Assembly: GCA_045661345.1 (NCBI GenBank) | Contig: JAZRFM010000027.1 | Location: forward strand, 124,001 to 188,000 | Reading direction: 5' to 3' | From: RUG12461 sp045661345 | GTDB lineage: Bacteria; Bacillota; Clostridia; Lachnospirales; Lachnospiraceae | Length of the DNA: 64,000 nucleotides | Shown: positions 61,047 through 64,000 of the stretch, in pieces | Numbering within the stretch: the stretch's first letter is position 1 | Layout of the letters: each line of letters starts with the position of its first letter | Notes under the pieces: model-generated | What the model was told of the DNA's origin: nothing | The model's database searches: none | What the model saw: the letters and a program-made list of their open reading frames with translations, nothing else | Translations under genes and position numbers: made by a program

Positions 61047-62147
61047 TCAGTCCCTCACGATCTCTTCCGCCATCTTCAGCGCGGCTTCCACCGTGTCATC
61101 CATATCATAATACCGGTACTGTCCGAGGCGCCCGCCAAACAAGACCTTCGGCTCCCCGGCCGCCAGCGCCGCATACTTTTCATACAGCGCCGAATTTGCT
61201 TCGTCATTGACCGGATAATAGGGTTCGTCCCCTTTCTTCCATGCGGCCGGATACTCCCAGGTAACGACCGTATGGGGCTGATTTGAAAAATCAAAGAACT
61301 TATGCTCAATGATCCTCGTATACGGGGTCTCGGCGTCCGTGAAATTCATGACCGCATTCCCCTGATAGTTCGGCTGGGACAGGGTCTCCGTCTCAAACCG
61401 CAGCGACCGGTATGCAAGCTCTCCGAACCGGTATTCGAAGAATTCATCGATCATCCCGGTAAACAGAACCCGATCCGCTTCTGCCATCCAGCCCTCGCGA
61501 TCCGCAAAGAAATCCGTGGACAGCCGTACATCGGCGCCCTCCAGCATCTTTTCCACCATGGCCGTATAACCGCCCATCGGGATCCCCTGATATGCATCGT
61601 TGAAATAATTATTGTCATAGGTGAAGCGCACCGGCACACGCCGGATGATAAAAGCCGGCAGCTCCGTCGCTTTGCGTCCCCACTGCTTCTCCGTATAGCC
61701 CTTGATCAGCTTCGTATAGATATCCGTGCCGATCAGATTGAGCGCCTGCTCTTCCAGGTTTTTCGGCTCCTCCACCACATGGGCCGCCTTCTGTTCCCGG
61801 ATCTTTTCCATCGCCTCCTCCGGGGTCACGACGCCCCAGAGCTGATGAAACGTATTCATGTTGAAGGGCAGATTGTAGATCTCCCCCTTGTAATTTGCAA
61901 TGGGAGAATTGGTATAGCGGTTGAACTCCGCGAAGCGCTGCACATACTCCCAAACCGTACGGTTATCCGTGTGAAAAATATGTGCGCCGTACCGATGAAC
62001 CTGTATCCCCTCTACAGGCTCCGTGTAGACATTGCCCCCGATGTGGTCTCTCTTTTCGATCACTGTCACGCTTTTCCCCGCGTCCAGTGCCTGTCTTGCA
62101 AACACTGCGCCGAAAAGCCCGGCTCCGATGATCAGAAAATCCGCCAT
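61047..62147 (-). CDS. glf: UDP-galactopyranose mutase
   Basis: Converts UDP-galactopyranose to UDP-galactofuranose with reduced FAD, supplying galactofuranose for the glycan. 366 residues from ATG 62147, set by GGAGGTG upstream; a GTG three codons earlier is in frame but overlaps that site. FAD-binding GAGLFGAVFARQAL at the N-terminus, then VIEKRDHIGGNVYT and HRYGAHIFHTDN, and LFGGRLGQYRYYDMD near the end with the conserved Arg/Tyr. The presence of this gene is the best clue to the composition of the polymer. Confidence 0.96.
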   Translation of the reverse strand: MADFLIIGAGLFGAVFARQALDAGKSVTVIEKRDHIGGNVYTEPVEGIQVHRYGAHIFHTDNRTVWEYVQRFAEFNRYTNSPIANYKGEIYNLPFNMNTFHQLWGVVTPEEAMEKIREQKAAHVVEEPKNLEEQALNLIGTDIYTKLIKGYTEKQWGRKATELPAFIIRRVPVRFTYDNNYFNDAYQGIPMGGYTAMVEKMLEGADVRLSTDFFADREGWMAEADRVLFTGMIDEFFEYRFGELAYRSLRFETETLSQPNYQGNAVMNFTDAETPYTRIIEHKFFDFSNQPHTVVTWEYPAAWKKGDEPYYPVNDEANSALYEKYAALAAGEPKVLFGGRLGQYRYYDMDDTVEAALKMAEEIVRD

Positions 62148-62268
62148 AAAAAGCACCTCCCCCAGAGATGCTATTATTTTACCATTTTCGGGGTTTGTTG
62201 CAAATATTTTTTCCGCGGTTGCACGCTTTGTCCCATCACGATGGTTTAAAGTTCTCCCGATTGAGGTA

Positions 62269-63789
62269 TCACATCACATCCGCCTCCACGTCCGGGTCGA
62301 AAATGATGCGGGCGCCGGGCTGGTTCAGAAGGGCGGGGCGGATGACCGCAAAAGAGGCATCGCAGGCGCTGGTTTCCTGCTTGAGGACGGCGCGGCGTTC
62401 ATAGCCTTTGAAGGTGCCGGGGAGACCGGCAAACTGCGGGATGAGGGTGCCGTCCGGTGCTTTCTCGACACCGGCCTCCACGACACGGCCGTCTCTTCCG
62501 TAGATCTTGCCGTAAACGGCGGCGACGCCCTCCTGCATGCAGGTGGCGATGAGCTTCTCTTTCCAGGAGGGATCACGGGGTTTTAAGGTATCGTCCAGAC
62601 GGATCTCCAGATCCGCAGATTCCGGGGCGCCGGAGGCGGAAGAAGCTGAAACAGCCTCCGGGGCTGATAAAGCGGAAGGGAGGGATGATACAGGAGGATA
62701 GGTAATCCGGTAACAACCCACCTCAATCCGTTCCTCCACCTTCGCGTCAATGCCAAGGCGTGCAAAATGCGCTTCCACCGCGCGCTGCCCGGCACCGGCG
62801 GTATACTTCTTGCTGGCGCTGTCGCCGGCCGTGGAGGCGGCATGCATCCGCCAGTGATAGCAGATCTTTGGGATATGGCAGATCAAATCCCGCCCGGCAG
62901 GATCATAATGCCCGTTTGGGAAAACAAGCGCTTCCACAGCACGCAGGGTCAGATCATAATCCTGAGAGCCGTCGTATTCCGGGCGAAGTCCGCCGATCTC
63001 CTGAAGAAGGGCCCGATCCAGCACCAGGAGATGACAGATATAGTTATTCGTGCGTAACAGCTCCAGATCAAAATCCTTTTTGAAATGCGGCTGGGAGAAG
63101 TGCGAAAGACTTTCGTCCGCCTTGTCTTCATCGGTATAAAACATCCGATAACACCTATTGTCTGCTTTTGCGTTCGTACTCCCTGCAGCGTCGTTTCCTT
63201 CACCCGATATGAAAGCGTGTCCGGCGTTCTGGTCTGAAACAGTTCTGTCATCCTTGCACCTGTTCAGGGTAGCGACGACCTCAAACAATGCGTTCTCCGT
63301 CAGGACATCATCGTGATCCATGAAGGCGACAAGGTCACCGGTCGCGTCTTTGATGGCTTCATTTGTATTCAGGGAAATGCCGCCGTTTTCAGCAAGACGA
63401 CGGTAACGGACAGCTCCTTCTCCGGTGCCGAAGCCGGGATAGGTCTTTTGATAGGTATGCAGCGCTTCCTCCGTACGGTCAGTGCGGCTTGCATCTGCAA
63501 GGATAAGCTCCCATTTCGGATAGGACTGGAGCCGGACGGAATCAAGAAGCTCCTCCAGAAAGAGGGGCTTTGTCTCATAGAGAGGTACCACGATACTGAT
63601 GAGGGGACGGAAGGGAAAGGCAGCCTGGGTCTTTTTCTGCGCTTCCAGCTCTTCTGCCGCCGGCAGGTATTCTTGTCGGTGTGCATCATAATCCCGGTAG
63701 GGTGCCTGCAGCTTTTCCGAGAGCTTATTGAAAAAGCCCTTCAGCCCGTACCGGCGGTAGATTTCCCAAACTTTCCGGACCTTACCCAT
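62269..63789 (-). CDS. GT2 glycosyltransferase
   Basis: 506 residues. GT-A domain at about 60-330: ISIVVPLYETKPLFLEELL, VAFMDHDDVLTENALF (metal-binding region) and DGSQDYDLTLRAVEAL. The N-terminal ~55 residues (AEELEAQKK...) resemble the starts of the other large GT2 proteins at 38189 and 40109. A Ser/Asp-rich insert (about 185-215) interrupts the domain. After a Pro/Ser/Ala-rich linker (about 365-395) the C-terminal ~110 residues form another GT-like fragment and may be truncated relative to the relatives. Start overlaps the upstream flippase-like gene by eight bases. Confidence 0.87.
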   Translation of the reverse strand: MGKVRKVWEIYRRYGLKGFFNKLSEKLQAPYRDYDAHRQEYLPAAEELEAQKKTQAAFPFRPLISIVVPLYETKPLFLEELLDSVRLQSYPKWELILADASRTDRTEEALHTYQKTYPGFGTGEGAVRYRRLAENGGISLNTNEAIKDATGDLVAFMDHDDVLTENALFEVVATLNRCKDDRTVSDQNAGHAFISGEGNDAAGSTNAKADNRCYRMFYTDEDKADESLSHFSQPHFKKDFDLELLRTNNYICHLLVLDRALLQEIGGLRPEYDGSQDYDLTLRAVEALVFPNGHYDPAGRDLICHIPKICYHWRMHAASTAGDSASKKYTAGAGQRAVEAHFARLGIDAKVEERIEVGCYRITYPPVSSLPSALSAPEAVSASSASGAPESADLEIRLDDTLKPRDPSWKEKLIATCMQEGVAAVYGKIYGRDGRVVEAGVEKAPDGTLIPQFAGLPGTFKGYERRAVLKQETSACDASFAVIRPALLNQPGARIIFDPDVEADVM

Positions 63790-64000
63790 GGAACTGCTTC
63801 CTTATCCCGACAAGCATCATCACGATCTGGATCCCAGTCTGAATGAAGATCGTGATCAGCGTCGCCCACACCACGCCATCCATGGACATGGACTTCACCA
63901 TCGTCATGGACAGTACAATGGCCGCAAGGATCCCGGCGATGCCGATCACGTACTGGGGACGGATGATCCGCATCAGGGTCAGGATCGCGAACAGACTGCA
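63782..64000 (-). CDS. C-terminal end of a polysaccharide flippase-like membrane protein (cut by window edge)
   Basis: Only the last 72 residues are inside the window. They hold two hydrophobic segments separated by a short polar stretch and end in GIRKQFHG. The pattern (LMRIIRPQYVIGIAGILAAI, DGVVWATLITIFIQTGIQI) fits the end of oligosaccharide flippases of the Wzx/MATE-like type, and the place in the cluster supports it. Confirmation needs the rest of the gene. Confidence 0.55.
   Translation of the reverse strand, partial: CSLFAILTLMRIIRPQYVIGIAGILAAIVLSMTMVKSMSMDGVVWATLITIFIQTGIQIVMMLVGIRKQFHG

Overview
The window looks like chromosomal DNA of a Firmicute of class Clostridia, most likely family Lachnospiraceae. 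This is inference from gene content and organisation: a YjfB-type motility peptide, an EF-G paralogue beside aroA, ATP-dependent PEP carboxykinase, a valS-folC operon, a CvfB-type S1 protein, strong GGAGG ribosome binding sites, and sigma-A-like promoters whose -10 box is often TAAAAT. Most genes lie on the minus strand. Both edges cut genes: an EF-G-like GTPase at the left and a flippase-like membrane protein at the right. No tRNA, rRNA, CRISPR array, transposase or phage gene was seen.

Left part (1-18 kb): an EF-G-like factor; then a minus-strand operon PilZ > GGDEF > HD-GYP > TRAP-type binding lipoprotein > ABC-type binding lipoprotein > tyrA > aroA, which joins a complete c-di-GMP make/break/sense set and two orphan extracellular binding proteins to aromatic amino acid synthesis; then pheS-pheT-queA, preceded by a ~190-nt structured RNA that resembles 6S RNA; pckA; a receiver/CheX-like pair; and citrate synthase on the plus strand.

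Middle (18-37 kb): two membrane proteins of unknown function, a large DUF5107-TPR protein downstream of thrC, a YjfB-like peptide, and the operon valS > folC > 46-residue peptide > zinc-ribbon/TPR membrane protein > class A penicillin-binding protein > acyl-ACP thioesterase > CvfB, followed by an ATP-grasp protein.

Right part (37-64 kb): a large surface-polysaccharide region. It encodes a polyprenyl sugar-phosphate transferase, UDP-galactopyranose mutase, a Cps2T-like glycosyltransferase, several GT2 enzymes (three of them large), two acyltransferase-3 proteins, an AlgI/AlgX-like O-acetylation pair, two SGNH-like membrane proteins, a LytR-CpsA-Psr attachment enzyme, GlmS, an HtrA protease and a carbamate kinase. 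Together these could build, modify, export and anchor a galactofuranose-containing glycan.

The most unusual content is non-coding. Three intergenic regions (about 24.2-24.6, 46.3-46.6 and 57.0-57.6 kb) carry large, nested inverted-repeat elements of two related families, A and B. They share a 112-nt identical stretch (A) or matching ~50-nt arms (B). At 57 kb an A and a B unit sit side by side inside imperfect terminal inverted repeats. A 40-bp tandem repeat and a 57-nt hairpin lie between the two O-acetylation genes. These elements look like a dispersed, highly structured repeat family that I cannot assign to a known class.
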